Source: CAYSCX01 sp964429575
GTDB lineage: Bacteria > Desulfobacterota > Binatia > Binatales > Binataceae
Assembly (NCBI GenBank): GCA_964429575.1
Contig: CAYSCX010000001.1
Location: 62,001 to 126,000, forward strand
DNA: 64,000 nucleotides
Direction of reading: 5' to 3'
This document shows, piece by piece, positions 49,323-59,013 of this stretch. A program made the position numbers and the translations under genes. The notes under the pieces were generated by a model. The model searched no databases. It saw nothing but the letters and a program-made list of their open reading frames with translations, and had not been told where the DNA came from. Within the stretch, counting starts at the first letter, position 1; each line of letters begins with the position of its first letter.

Positions 49323-51965
49323 ATGAACCGCGTATTGGCGGGGGTGTTTGCCGCCTCGTTGTTCACTGGCGTGACAATGGGGTTTGCGCAGGCCGCCGAC
49401 CCTGCGCCGGTGACGGCGCCAAATCGCATCAAGATGAACTTCCAGAACGTGGAGATTCCGGTTCTGGCGAAGTTCATCAGTGAAATTACCGGCAAAAACT
49501 TCATCCTCGACGAAAGCGTCCGCGGCAAGGTCAGCATCATCTCTCCCACCGACGTTACGCCAGACCAGGCGTACTCGATGTTTCAGTCGGTGCTCCAAAT
49601 CAAGGGATTCACCACGGTGCCCGCCGGCAAGGCGATCAAGATCGTGCCGTCGCGCAACGTACGTTCGTCGGCGACACTCGCCGACGCGGCGCAAATCGAA
49701 GGGGGCGGCGACGAGTACGTCACCCGCATGGTCAAGCTGCGTAACGTGGACGTATCGGCCATCGTTGGCGTGCTTCAGCCGATGGTTTCGAGCGATGGAC
49801 TGATCGCCGCGTTCCCATCCGATAACACGTTGATCATTACCGACAGCGCCTACAACGTCGATCGGCTGCTGAAGATTGTCGGGAGCCTCGATGCGCAGGG
49901 AGTGCAGCAGAACATCGCGGTAATTCCGCTCAAGCACGCATTCGCCGGCGATCTCGCCCCAAAGATTGAAGACATAATGGGCGCGCGCGGATCGACCGCG
50001 CAGAGCTCGGCCGTGTCAAGCGCCCAGGGCCGGGCGATCCCGGCTCAGCGTTCCCGCTCCGGCAGCACGGCTCCGGCTTCCCAAGGACCGCAGGGTACCT
50101 TCAAAGTCGTTGCGGATGAACGCATCAACTCATTGGTGGTGCTCGCGGCGCCGCTGCAGATGCGACAGATCCAGGAGATCATCAAACAGCTCGACATCGA
50201 TCCGCCCCGCGTGTCAACGCGCATTCACGTCTATCGTCTCCAGAACGCTCAGGCCGTCGAGATGGTCGCGGTGCTCGACGGGCTCCTCAAGGGCGGCGGC
50301 GGTCCAACCAACCTCTCGCCACGCACGGGCCGCTTCTCGCTCGGACGCGGGAGCGCCTTGGGCAATTTCAGCGGCGGGTACTCGTCGGGATTTGGCGGGG
50401 GCTCTTCGGGATATGGCGGCGGAGGCGGGTTCGGGGGCGGCGGCTTTGGGGGCGGAGGCGGGGGGTACGGCGGCGGTGGAGGTGGAGGCGGCATCGGAGG
50501 CCCGGGAAATTTCAGCCCGCGGATGACGTCAGGGTCGCGCGGCGGCAGCGATGGTGGCGGCAGCGGTTCCGCAGCGACATCGACCGGTAGCACGGGGGGT
50601 CCAAGCTCGGAATTCAGCGATGCGGTGACGGTAACTGCCGATCCGGCGACCAACTCGCTAATCGTCAGCGCGGCCCCGCAGGACTGGGCGCTGATCAAGA
50701 GCGTCGTTCAGCAACTCGACATTCCGCGAGTGCAGGTATTCGTGCAGGCGGTGATCGTCGAAGTCAGCACCGGCCGCGCGCGCGACATCGGCGTCAGCTT
50801 CATGGCCAACACTTCGGTGAGCGGCAGCGTGCTGGGACTCGGCAATCTCGACTTCGGCCAATTGCAACGGTCGCTTGGGAATCCGCTTGGCCTTACCGGC
50901 TTGGGGATCGGCCTCGCTTCCGGTAGTACCTGTTCAGTCCCGGTTCCGGGCGGGAGCGGTTCGACCTCGGGCGCCAGCACCATCAAGGTTCCATGCGACG
51001 TCGCGTTGATGACGGCGCTTGAGTCGGATCGTGACACCAATGTTTTGTCCGCACCGACGCTGCTCACCGCTGATAACACCGAGGCGATGATCATCATTGG
51101 ACAAAACGTCCCGTTCGTGGGCTCTTCTGCGGCGAACGCCGGACTGCCCGGCCAGATTTTCAATTCGGTCGAACGCCAAAACGTCGGCATCACGCTGGAC
51201 ATCGTGCCACAGGTTTCCGAAGGCGATTACGTGCGGATGGATCTATACCAGGAGGTTTCGAGCCTGGTTGGGACGACGATCAATAATCCGCTCGGACCAA
51301 CGACCACGATTCGCTCCGCCTCCACCACGGTGCTTGTACAGAACCATCGCACCGCCGTAATCGGCGGACTGCTTGCGAGCCAGGATGAGAAGCAGCGCCA
51401 GGGAGTGCCGTTCATCTCGAACGTGCCGGTGATCGGCAACCTGTTCAGCGACGACGCGAAAAACCGGACCAAGAACAACCTGCTCGTCTTTCTGACGCCG
51501 CACGTGATCCGCAATCCGCGCGATCTGCGCTCGCTCGCCCTCGACGAACGTCAAAAGTTCCTGAACAACATGGGCAACAAGGCGCTTCACGAGATGCCAG
51601 CAACTCAGTTGCGCGAGGTGTACAAGCCGAGCTTCTCAGTTCCGGTGCCGCCGTCTGCGGGCATGACCGGTCCCTACGGAGGACCCGACCCGTACACTCC
51701 CGAGCCCGAGCCACCAACGGGCGGCACGACCAGTCCGACTCCGTTCAACACTGAAGAGATCGGACCGACGAGCAAACGATCGACCACGCCCGCCGGAGCC
51801 GCTGCAGCGCCTGCCGGTGCCAAAGCTCCTGCGGCGGCGACTGTGCCTGCGGTTTCGACCGCGCCCGCGGCATCAACCTCCGCGGTCGCAGTGGCAGCAA
51901 GCGCCGACGTGAGCCCGAGCGCGGGCATTGACGCCGCCAAAGCCGCTCTGAAAGCGGCGCCCTAG
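49323..51965 (+). CDS. gspD: Type II secretion system secretin with Gly-rich insertion
   Basis: GspD forms the outer-membrane channel of type II secretion. The 880-residue protein has a signal peptide (to about 25), N0 (NFQNVEIPVLAKFISEITGKN), N1-N3 repeats (VDVSAIVGVLQPMV; INSLVVLAAPLQMRQIQEII) and the secretin domain with TALESDRDTNVLSAPTLLT, VGITLDIVPQVSEGDYVRM and FLTPHVIRNPRDL. Residues about 350-420 are a glycine-rich insertion in the N3 region, and the last 150 are Pro/Ala/Thr-rich. GGGAGGTG precedes ATG 49323. No other gsp gene is adjacent, which is unusual. Confidence 0.93.
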   Translation: MNRVLAGVFAASLFTGVTMGFAQAADPAPVTAPNRIKMNFQNVEIPVLAKFISEITGKNFILDESVRGKVSIISPTDVTPDQAYSMFQSVLQIKGFTTVPAGKAIKIVPSRNVRSSATLADAAQIEGGGDEYVTRMVKLRNVDVSAIVGVLQPMVSSDGLIAAFPSDNTLIITDSAYNVDRLLKIVGSLDAQGVQQNIAVIPLKHAFAGDLAPKIEDIMGARGSTAQSSAVSSAQGRAIPAQRSRSGSTAPASQGPQGTFKVVADERINSLVVLAAPLQMRQIQEIIKQLDIDPPRVSTRIHVYRLQNAQAVEMVAVLDGLLKGGGGPTNLSPRTGRFSLGRGSALGNFSGGYSSGFGGGSSGYGGGGGFGGGGFGGGGGGYGGGGGGGGIGGPGNFSPRMTSGSRGGSDGGGSGSAATSTGSTGGPSSEFSDAVTVTADPATNSLIVSAAPQDWALIKSVVQQLDIPRVQVFVQAVIVEVSTGRARDIGVSFMANTSVSGSVLGLGNLDFGQLQRSLGNPLGLTGLGIGLASGSTCSVPVPGGSGSTSGASTIKVPCDVALMTALESDRDTNVLSAPTLLTADNTEAMIIIGQNVPFVGSSAANAGLPGQIFNSVERQNVGITLDIVPQVSEGDYVRMDLYQEVSSLVGTTINNPLGPTTTIRSASTTVLVQNHRTAVIGGLLASQDEKQRQGVPFISNVPVIGNLFSDDAKNRTKNNLLVFLTPHVIRNPRDLRSLALDERQKFLNNMGNKALHEMPATQLREVYKPSFSVPVPPSAGMTGPYGGPDPYTPEPEPPTGGTTSPTPFNTEEIGPTSKRSTTPAGAAAAPAGAKAPAAATVPAVSTAPAASTSAVAVAASADVSPSAGIDAAKAALKAAP

Positions 51966-52045
51966 GCACGGCGGGATCGACGCGCGCGATCGGGCGCCGC
52001 TGCCCTCTTGCGCGCGAGATCGCGTCCTGAGAATGTCCGTCCGCG

Positions 52046-52975
52046 ATGGCGCGGCAAATCAAGGGGTTTTCGGCCCAGGTGCAGTTCTGGGCGCTAGGCG
52101 CGCTGGTCGCGCCGCTAAAAGCACTTCCTCTTGAACGTTCGGTGCGAGTCGGCGCCGCGATGGGCGGGCTCGCGGCCAGGATCGATCGAATCAACCGCCC
52201 GATCGCACTGCGCAACCTCGAAATCGCGTTTCCCGATCTTGATCGATCGGCACACCTCGACATCCTCCACCGCACCTATCGGAACTGGGGGCGCTCATTC
52301 GCCGAATGGCTCCACTTTGATGAGTTGAACCGCAGCAATATCGAACGCCACGCGGTTTACGCAGGTTGGGAGGGCTGGGAGGGTTTGGAGGAAGAGGCCC
52401 GCCGGCGCGGCGCCGCCGGTATAATCATTCTGTCGGCCCACTTCGGGAATTTCGAATTGATGACGGTGGCGCACTCGATCTACGGCCATCGCGTCGCAAT
52501 CATCGCCCGGGCGCTTAGGAATCCGCTCGTCGACAAGGCGGTGCAGCAAGCGCGAGTACGCTTTGGCAACCACATCATCTCTCGCAAGCGCGCCAGCCGC
52601 GAAGTGCTGAAGCTGATGCGGGATCAATGGATGATCGGGGTCGCGCTCGACTTGGACGTGCGCCGCGGCGTGTTCGTTGATTTCTTCTCCAAGCCGGCGT
52701 CAACCAGCGACGTGGTCGCACGCATGGCGATGGCGACCGGCGCACCGGTGGTGCCGTGTTTCATGGTGCGCGAGGGCGAGAGCACGCACCACAAGATCGT
52801 TATCCAGCAACCCATCGAGATGGAGAAGACGGCCGACCGCGAAGCGTCGGTCCGTGAAAATACGCGACGCTGCGTTGCGGTCATCGAGCGGGCGATTCGA
52901 GAACACCCCGACCACTGGAACTGGATCCATCGGCGTTGGAAGACACGGCCGCCGGGTGAGGCGCCATTCTATTAG
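52046..52975 (+). CDS. lpxL: Lauroyl/myristoyl acyltransferase of lipid A (LpxL/LpxM family)
   Basis: These enzymes add secondary acyl chains to Kdo-lipid A. The 309-residue protein has an N-terminal hydrophobic region, the catalytic H-x4-E in SAHFGNFELM (His132, Glu137), IARALRNPLVD, and the C-terminal HPDHWNWIHRRWKTRP signature. It follows gspD after 80 bases but belongs functionally with the lipid A genes across the window. Which position is acylated cannot be told. Confidence 0.9.
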   Translation: MARQIKGFSAQVQFWALGALVAPLKALPLERSVRVGAAMGGLAARIDRINRPIALRNLEIAFPDLDRSAHLDILHRTYRNWGRSFAEWLHFDELNRSNIERHAVYAGWEGWEGLEEEARRRGAAGIIILSAHFGNFELMTVAHSIYGHRVAIIARALRNPLVDKAVQQARVRFGNHIISRKRASREVLKLMRDQWMIGVALDLDVRRGVFVDFFSKPASTSDVVARMAMATGAPVVPCFMVREGESTHHKIVIQQPIEMEKTADREASVRENTRRCVAVIERAIREHPDHWNWIHRRWKTRPPGEAPFY

Positions 52976-53063
52976 GGTGACGAGCGATGCCCTGCTTGAC
53001 GTTTTCTGGTGGACGCGGCGCGCGTAAGCGGGCAATCCGCGCTCGCGACGGTCGCGCGACAGT

Positions 53064-54119
53064 CTAAAGACTGTCGATCACCGCTTGCGCGAACTCGCGG
53101 GTCTTTGCGCGCCCGCCTTGGTCGGGCGTGAGCGTGCGTCCGTCGGCAAAGACCTTCGCGACCGCGCTCTCGACGCGCCCGGCGGCTTCGCCAAATCCCA
53201 GGTGCTCAAGCATCATCGCCGCCGACAGCGTAGTCGCAGTCGGATTGATGATGCCCATGCCCATGATATCGGGCGCGGTGCCATGCACTGATTCGAAGTA
53301 CGCGTAACTTTCGCCATAGCATCCGCTCGGCGCGAGGCCGAGGCCGCCGATCACTCCTGCGGCGGAATCGGAGAGGATATCGCCGTAGAGATTCGGCGTG
53401 ACTACCACATCGAGTTCATGCGGCGACTGCACGAGGCGGCGGGCGAAGTCATCGACGATGAACTGCTCGTAGCGGAGCTCCGGGTACTTCGCGACGGTCT
53501 CCTCGGCGATTCGTCTGAACAGCCCATCCGACTCGCGCAGCATGTTGTACTTCGCCGCGCAGGTTACCTTGCCCTCGCGGCCGCGCTGCTTGCGCTTGAG
53601 CGCGAGCTGGCAGGCGAACTCCGCGATGCGGCGCGAGTTCCGCTCCGTGATCACCTTTATCGCGTAGATTCCACGCGCAGAGGTATCCAGCGGTCCTCGC
53701 GTGATACGGCTCTTGAGGCCCAGCGGCGCGAGATCCGCGAGCGGTCCTTCGAGGCCCAAGTACAGGTCCTCAAGGTTCTCGCGCACGATTACGAAATCAA
53801 TTCCCTCTGGAGACTTGAGCGGGCTCCGAAAGCCCGGGTAGTAGCGGGCGGGCCGCACGTTCGCGTAGGTCTCCTTGCCCCAGCGCAGGTATGTGATTGC
53901 CGTGGTCTTGCCCGATGTCGAGCCAAACAGTGTCGTATCCGACGCATCAATCGCCGCGCGCGCGTCCGCATCAGTCTGGCCGCGTACCCACTGCTCGCCC
54001 GCGGGGAACTCGACGTATTCGATCGGGAGCTTGAGCGCGCGCAGGACGTCGAGCGCCGCGCCGACAGCCTCGGGCGCCGCGTCGTCACCGGGAAGCACAA
54101 CTACTTTCTTGTTGCTCAT
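53064..54119 (-). CDS. Isocitrate/isopropylmalate dehydrogenase family protein
   Basis: The 351-residue beta-decarboxylating dehydrogenase oxidises a 2-hydroxy acid such as isocitrate, 3-isopropylmalate or homoisocitrate with NAD(P). It starts VVVLPGDDAAPEAVGAALDV (GDG-type motif altered to GDD), has FVIVRENLEDLYLGLEG, KVITERNSRRIAEFA, CAAKYNMLRESDGLF and DVVVTPNLYGDILSD (metal Asp). The RENLED loop differs from the RELTGG of isopropylmalate dehydrogenases and is closer to the REN of NAD-isocitrate/homoisocitrate types, so the substrate is left open. It is monocistronic and divergent from the DUF971 gene. Confidence 0.85.
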   Translation of the reverse strand: MSNKKVVVLPGDDAAPEAVGAALDVLRALKLPIEYVEFPAGEQWVRGQTDADARAAIDASDTTLFGSTSGKTTAITYLRWGKETYANVRPARYYPGFRSPLKSPEGIDFVIVRENLEDLYLGLEGPLADLAPLGLKSRITRGPLDTSARGIYAIKVITERNSRRIAEFACQLALKRKQRGREGKVTCAAKYNMLRESDGLFRRIAEETVAKYPELRYEQFIVDDFARRLVQSPHELDVVVTPNLYGDILSDSAAGVIGGLGLAPSGCYGESYAYFESVHGTAPDIMGMGIINPTATTLSAAMMLEHLGFGEAAGRVESAVAKVFADGRTLTPDQGGRAKTREFAQAVIDSL

Positions 54120-54247
54120 AGTGTTGCCTGCGCTCGATGTGTCAGCGCGCCCGGTCGCATGGCGCCGCCGTGTTCGTCAAATCGTTAAGGGCCTGCAGTC
54201 CGGAGCGCACGAAAGTATGTCCTTCCCCGTGGTGCTCACCCCGGTGC

Positions 54248-54253
54248 TATAAT
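54248..54253 (+). promoter_or_regulatory. Candidate -10 element for the DUF971 gene
   Basis: A perfect TATAAT lies 18 bases before the ATG of the DUF971 gene in the divergent intergenic region. No convincing -35 hexamer is seen at the proper distance, and the leader would be very short. Confidence 0.3.
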
Positions 54254-54271
54254 TCATCGAAGAGCGCGCTC

Positions 54272-54607
54272 ATGGCTGTCTTGAAGCCAAAGCATCCCAA
54301 GATCAAGAGTTTGCAGGAAGTTGGACGATACGCAGTCGGCGTCCAGTGGGTTGATGGCCACGACAGCATCTTCCCGCTTCAGAGCCTGCGCCGCCACTGC
54401 CCGTGCGACGTCTGCAAGGGCAATGCGCCCGGCGAGATGGCTGAGACGCAAACCCGGCTGAGGCAGTTCTCGCGCCTCGGCGAGCAAGGGGTTTTCATCG
54501 GCTGGACTGACGGACATGAGACGCTCTATACCACGCGCGAGCTGCGGGAGCAGTGCCGGTGCGCGTATTGCGCCGGCGAACCCGAGCGACCGATCACCGG
54601 AGGGTGA
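54272..54607 (+). CDS. DUF971 domain protein
   Basis: The 111-residue protein has the DUF971 pattern GRYAVGVQWVDGHDSIFPLQ, LRRHCPCDVCKG and C-terminal FIGWTDGHETLYTTRELREQ followed by CRCAYC. The domain is related to the N-terminal part of gamma-butyrobetaine hydroxylase and is often fused to Mrp-type P-loop ATPases involved in iron-sulfur metabolism. The cysteine clusters may bind zinc or iron. The start is ATG 54272. The next gene follows after 32 bases. Confidence 0.85.
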   Translation: MAVLKPKHPKIKSLQEVGRYAVGVQWVDGHDSIFPLQSLRRHCPCDVCKGNAPGEMAETQTRLRQFSRLGEQGVFIGWTDGHETLYTTRELREQCRCAYCAGEPERPITGG

Positions 54608-54639
54608 GGGAAGCGCATCGGGCAGGGAGGTCCGCTGGA

Positions 54640-55191
54640 ATGATTAGCAAATTAACTTTGTCGCTCGTCGCAGCCCTCGCCCTCGCCGCGTCGGCGCGCG
54701 TGGCATCTGCGCAATTCGGCGGAGGTATTGGCGGCGGCAGCATCGGGGGAAACATCGCTGGCTCCATTGGCGCGAATTCGATTCCGATGAGCGGCGGCGC
54801 CTTTCCGATGCCCGGCTTCTACCCGGTGGACACGACGACCGCGCCGCAGCGGTTCCGCGAGCTGACGCTGGTCGGACGCATTCCGGCTGACAAAGAGAAG
54901 CTGCCGGAAGGCGCCCGGCTAATCAGGCTGCGCGTCAACGGCAAAGATGTCACGATGACGCTCGACACCGAGCAGGCCAGCGCCGACCTCACATTCGATC
55001 CAAACCAGCGTTACGCGCGCGAGCTTTACCGCGCGGTCCTGACCAAACGCGTCGCAGTCGCCGGCGAAGCGTCACTGCGCGATCAGATCGTGTGGTCCGC
55101 TGAGCACGGACAGCCGTTCCAAGTGCAGGGCTACGTCTTCAACTTCATGAGCCCGCTTATGGTGGTAAAGGAAGTTCGGCAGGCTCGCTAG
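54640..55191 (+). CDS. Hypothetical secreted protein
   Basis: The 183-residue protein has a signal peptide (MISKLTLSLVAALALAASAR, cleaved near ASAQ), a Gly/Ser-rich stretch (residues 26-60) and a mature domain with RFRELTLVGRIPADKEKLPE and VNGKDVTMTLDTEQASADL. No family is recognised. GGGAGG lies nine bases before ATG 54640. It follows the DUF971 gene closely and may share its transcript. Confidence 0.65.
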   Translation: MISKLTLSLVAALALAASARVASAQFGGGIGGGSIGGNIAGSIGANSIPMSGGAFPMPGFYPVDTTTAPQRFRELTLVGRIPADKEKLPEGARLIRLRVNGKDVTMTLDTEQASADLTFDPNQRYARELYRAVLTKRVAVAGEASLRDQIVWSAEHGQPFQVQGYVFNFMSPLMVVKEVRQAR

Positions 55192-55232
55192 GTGAGTCGG
55201 CGGGTGGCGGTTGCGAGCGTCGCGCGGCCTGG

Positions 55233-58200
55233 CTAGTTCGAGCTGCGCTTGCGCGTCTTCGCGGTGGACGCCGGCTTGTCTTCAATTCGCGAAGACAGCG
55301 ACTCGAGATTGGCGCGCGCGACAGCAAAGTCAGGATCGTATTTCAGCGCGAGCTTGAATGCGTCGACCGCCTCCTCGAAGCGCGTAAGGTCGTGCAGCGC
55401 CATCCCCTTGGCGTTGAGAAGCGGCGCGTTGGCAGGGTCCTTCGACAATCCCGCGTTGGCGGCCATCAACGCGTGCTCCGGGTCGCCGGTCCGAAGATAG
55501 ACGTTGGCCAGCTCCTTGTAGTTGCCCGGCGATGGATTGAGCTTGGCTGCCTTCTCATACATCTCGACCGCAGTGTTCGCGTCGCGCAACAGTCCGTAGC
55601 AAAAGCCCAGGTTAACGTAGGCTGCGTCATTGGCCGGATCGATCCTGGTTGCCTGCTCGAGCATCCTAACCGCATCGTACAGCTTGGCGGTGCTGACCGG
55701 ATTGGAACGGCCCGCCTCCATGATCACGACCTCGGCCTCTCCCACGATCCGGTTGGACTCCTGGCGCGCCGGACTGATCGTTCCCGCGCCGTGCGCAACG
55801 CCGGCAGCCGCCAACGCCGCCGCCGCGCACAGGAGAATCAACGCGGTGCGCGCGCCTGGTGCGATCGGCGCGCGCCGTCGTCCGCCGCTAATGCCGCCGC
55901 TCCCGCGGCGACCCAGCAATTCGAACAACGCCGGGAGAACTACAACTGTCGCTATGAAGACGAACGTCACGCCGATCGCGAGAGTCCAGCCGAGACTGGA
56001 AATCCCGCGGTGACTCGCCGGGATCAGTGCGGCGAATCCCGCGATGGTCGTGAGCGAAGAGACTGTCACCGATTTTCCGACCGCCTTGGTTAGGATGAGT
56101 TGCGACTTGTCGGACTCCTCGCGCCATCGGTACAGCAGGTTGACGCCGTTATCCACGGCGGTACCAATCAGGATCGGCACGGCGAACAGGTTGGCGAGGT
56201 TGAATTCCCAGCCGACCAAACCCATCGTTTCGAGCAGCCACAGACCGCCGAACAGGAGCGGCACTACGGCAAGCGCGGTGTCGCGCAGGCTTCGGAAGTC
56301 AATCATGACGAATAGGAACACACCGATCAGCGCGAGCAGGGCCGCCCGCTCATAACCCTCGCGCATCACGCTGGCGATGGAAAAGGTCAGGACTGGAGGG
56401 CCGGTCACGTCTGGATCGACCGTGCGCAGCGCGCTGATGAATCGCTTGAGCGGAGCGTCCGCCCACACGCCGCCGCGCGGATAGATCTGCACCAGGTACG
56501 ATCCGGAGCTGCCAACGAAACGCTCGCGGAGAATCGGCGGCAAATTGTGCTCGGTGATCTCGCCGGCGGAAAGCCCGCGCTTGAATTGTTCGAGCATCGC
56601 GCCAAGACCCTCGGCCATGCGCATTTCATATTCCGCGACGGCGGCGGGGTCGTCCTTGAGCTGCGCGCGAACGCGTTCGATCAACGCCGCGGTGTGGACC
56701 GCGCCGCCCGATGGATCCGCATCGCGCGCGCCGGCGAGCTTGAAGCTCAGCGCGCTCAACTCGCGATCAAGCGCCATGGGATCGCCCGGCTTGGGAAGGG
56801 GCGCGACGCGAATTGCGCCGACCACCGGCCGCAGCTTCGCGAGCAGCGCGCGCTTCTCAATCTGCTCATCTGGAATGTAGTTGGTGATCGTCTCGGTCTG
56901 GGAAACCTCGGGCAGCCGGGCAAATTGCGCCGCACGCTGCTCGGCCTGCTCGCGCGTCCTGGCAAGCGACACTGCGAACCAGGTCGAGCGCCCGGCGTCT
57001 TGCAACAGCTTCATCTCATACGCAACCGCTTCGGCGCCGTCTGCCTGCAACTGCAGCAAGTTGAGATCGAATCCCACGTTTCGCGCGAACAGAATTCCGG
57101 CCGCGGTCGCCACCACCGATCCGACAACGATCGCGCGCGGCCTGACGAAAACCGCCTGAAGCCATTCGAGCGTCCGCGGCCGCCTGCTCTCGGGCGCGGG
57201 CGCTGGACGGTTGCGATCGCGGATCGCCAGGAGCGCGGGGAAGACGAACATCGCTGAAATCAGGCACAGAAACAGGCCAGCCGATGAAATGAGGCCCAGC
57301 TCGGCGATGCCTCGAAAGTCGGTGAAGATCGGCATCAGGAACGCGAGCGCCATGATTGACGCCGATGCGACCACGCCCGATCCAGTGTTGACCACCGACA
57401 ATTGGATTGCATCTCGTGTCGAGTTGCCGGCGCGGCGCGCCTCGTCGTAACGCGCCATCAGATGGATCGGAAAGTTGATGCCGATGCCGGCGAGGACGCT
57501 GGTGAACACGGCCGACAGCAGGTTCAGATGTCCTACCACCAGCGTGGTGAACCCAAACGACCACGCAACACCCACGAGCAGAGCGGTCAGTGCAAATGCG
57601 GGTTCGACCAGACTCGCGAACGGGATGATGATCAGAAGCGCATTGCTGATGATCGCGATGACCGACGCCAGCGCGATGTCGCGCGCGGTCGAGCGCTCCT
57701 CGGCGCGCGCCAACGCAGGGCTTCCGGTCATGCCCGCTTCGAGATCAGGATACTGCGCGCGCACCGCGTCGAGCTTGCCCTGGATGACATCGACCGGATC
57801 ATCGCCGCCATCGACGCCGTCGCCCGGCGCGACCTGGATCAGCAGGTACTTCCCGTTCTCGGAGGCGAGGTAGCCGTCACGAATCACTCCCTCGCCGCCC
57901 GCGAACCCTGCGAGTTGGTCCCAAGGCAGCTGAGAGTGCTCGCGGTCCTTTGAGGCCATTGCGTCGAGCACCGCGTCGAGGAAACCGAGGTCGAGGCCCT
58001 CGCCGGACGGTTGCGCTTGAGCCGGCGGCGCCGTCGGACCGAGCAGACCGGATAGCATGTGCGACATCATCGCGCGGTTCGCTTCTTCGTTGACGATTCG
58101 AAAGAAGGTCTGAAGCCGCGGATCCTCTGCATAGCGCGCGAGCAGCTCGCGATGCTGACGTACGCCATCGATCACCTCCTGGAGTTCCTTGCGATCGAGG

Positions 58201-58571
58201 TACAGCAGCGCCCGGTCGGCCATCATCTCCGGGTCGAGCCGGTAGTACACTCTCTTGACGTTGGCGGGATCAGCCTGAAGCTGCGCGCCGAGTTCGTCGG
58301 CGAAGCGTTCCGCGCGACGCGGATCGCGATCCGCGCGCGCGGCTATCACGATGCCGTCAAGGTCAGGAAACTCGGAGGTGTAGGCGAGATAGTTGAGACT
58401 GTCGCGATTTTGGTTCGAGATCAGGTCGCTTTGGCCGGTGCGAAACTCGAGGTTTCGCTGGGTGTAAAAGATCGACGCAGCCGAAAGCACCGCCGCCGCA
58501 GCGAGCACCAGCCAGGGATGGCTCATGTCGAGCTGCGCGATGGCGCGAAAGAATCGCTCTCGAAGACTCAC
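55233..58571 (-). CDS. RND family exporter (MMPL/HpnN-like) fused to a TPR domain
   Basis: The 1112-residue protein has two halves of an RND exporter: a first membrane helix (HPWLVLAAAAVLSAASIFYT), periplasmic domain, five helices with FTSVLAGIGINFPIHLMARY, then a second copy with LANLFAVPILIGTAVDNGVN. This layout is that of MMPL/HpnN proteins, which move hopanoids or other lipids. After about residue 870 comes another hydrophobic segment resembling a signal peptide (ALILLCAAAALAAAGVAHGA), then about four TPR repeats (AAYVNLGFCYGLLRDANTAV; APLLNAKGMALHDLTRFEEA). The TPR part would be periplasmic. GTG 58571 with GGAGC upstream is the chosen start. Confidence 0.85.
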   Translation of the reverse strand: MSLRERFFRAIAQLDMSHPWLVLAAAAVLSAASIFYTQRNLEFRTGQSDLISNQNRDSLNYLAYTSEFPDLDGIVIAARADRDPRRAERFADELGAQLQADPANVKRVYYRLDPEMMADRALLYLDRKELQEVIDGVRQHRELLARYAEDPRLQTFFRIVNEEANRAMMSHMLSGLLGPTAPPAQAQPSGEGLDLGFLDAVLDAMASKDREHSQLPWDQLAGFAGGEGVIRDGYLASENGKYLLIQVAPGDGVDGGDDPVDVIQGKLDAVRAQYPDLEAGMTGSPALARAEERSTARDIALASVIAIISNALLIIIPFASLVEPAFALTALLVGVAWSFGFTTLVVGHLNLLSAVFTSVLAGIGINFPIHLMARYDEARRAGNSTRDAIQLSVVNTGSGVVASASIMALAFLMPIFTDFRGIAELGLISSAGLFLCLISAMFVFPALLAIRDRNRPAPAPESRRPRTLEWLQAVFVRPRAIVVGSVVATAAGILFARNVGFDLNLLQLQADGAEAVAYEMKLLQDAGRSTWFAVSLARTREQAEQRAAQFARLPEVSQTETITNYIPDEQIEKRALLAKLRPVVGAIRVAPLPKPGDPMALDRELSALSFKLAGARDADPSGGAVHTAALIERVRAQLKDDPAAVAEYEMRMAEGLGAMLEQFKRGLSAGEITEHNLPPILRERFVGSSGSYLVQIYPRGGVWADAPLKRFISALRTVDPDVTGPPVLTFSIASVMREGYERAALLALIGVFLFVMIDFRSLRDTALAVVPLLFGGLWLLETMGLVGWEFNLANLFAVPILIGTAVDNGVNLLYRWREESDKSQLILTKAVGKSVTVSSLTTIAGFAALIPASHRGISSLGWTLAIGVTFVFIATVVVLPALFELLGRRGSGGISGGRRRAPIAPGARTALILLCAAAALAAAGVAHGAGTISPARQESNRIVGEAEVVIMEAGRSNPVSTAKLYDAVRMLEQATRIDPANDAAYVNLGFCYGLLRDANTAVEMYEKAAKLNPSPGNYKELANVYLRTGDPEHALMAANAGLSKDPANAPLLNAKGMALHDLTRFEEAVDAFKLALKYDPDFAVARANLESLSSRIEDKPASTAKTRKRSSN

Positions 58572-58711
58572 TGATCGCTCCGGTCGATGATCGCGGGTGC
58601 CACGGTGCCGGCTTGGATTGGATGCGCTGGGGTCCGGTGCAGGTTCCGGCGGGCGGGTTGCGGAGTGCCGAGGGCCCACTCCGCGGCCATGCGCTCAAAA
58701 GGTCAGGAAGA

Positions 58712-58861
58712 TTAGCGCCCGAAGAGATGCTCGCGCAAAGCGTCCAACTGCCCCGCCACCTCCGCCTCCAAGGCCGCCTCGTCTCGCGGCTCACTCACCA
58801 AGCGCAGCGCCAGCGCCGCCAGCGACGTCACCGCGAGCATGACCGCAACCTTGTATAGCAT
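58712..58861 (-). CDS. 49-residue single-pass membrane protein
   Basis: The small open frame starts at ATG 58861 with AGGAG at ideal spacing (CAGGAGAACG just before). It encodes one hydrophobic helix (residues 5-22, VAVMLAVTSLAALALRL) followed by an acidic amphipathic tail (EPRDEAALEAEVAGQLDALR). It lies about 140 bases upstream of the RND-TPR gene on the same strand and may be co-transcribed. No family is recognised. The strong ribosome site and clean topology support it as a real gene. Confidence 0.6.
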   Translation of the reverse strand: MLYKVAVMLAVTSLAALALRLVSEPRDEAALEAEVAGQLDALREHLFGR

Positions 58862-59013
58862 CGTTCTCCTGAAATCCCCGGCTGGAATCGCCGACTTTTG
58901 CCGCTCGAAAATTCCAACCGCCCCGCACTGCCGGGCGATCACGGAGCGTAGCAGTTCCGGTGCGCTCAACGAAGTACCTGGCCCAAATCGCCGGGTCAAT
59001 TGATGCCGGTTGT

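Noticed and set aside
50385..50510. Repeated GGCGG-type tract as a DNA repeat array
   Set aside because: It encodes the Gly-rich insertion of GspD in frame and has no spacer-repeat structure, so it is not CRISPR or a separate repeat.
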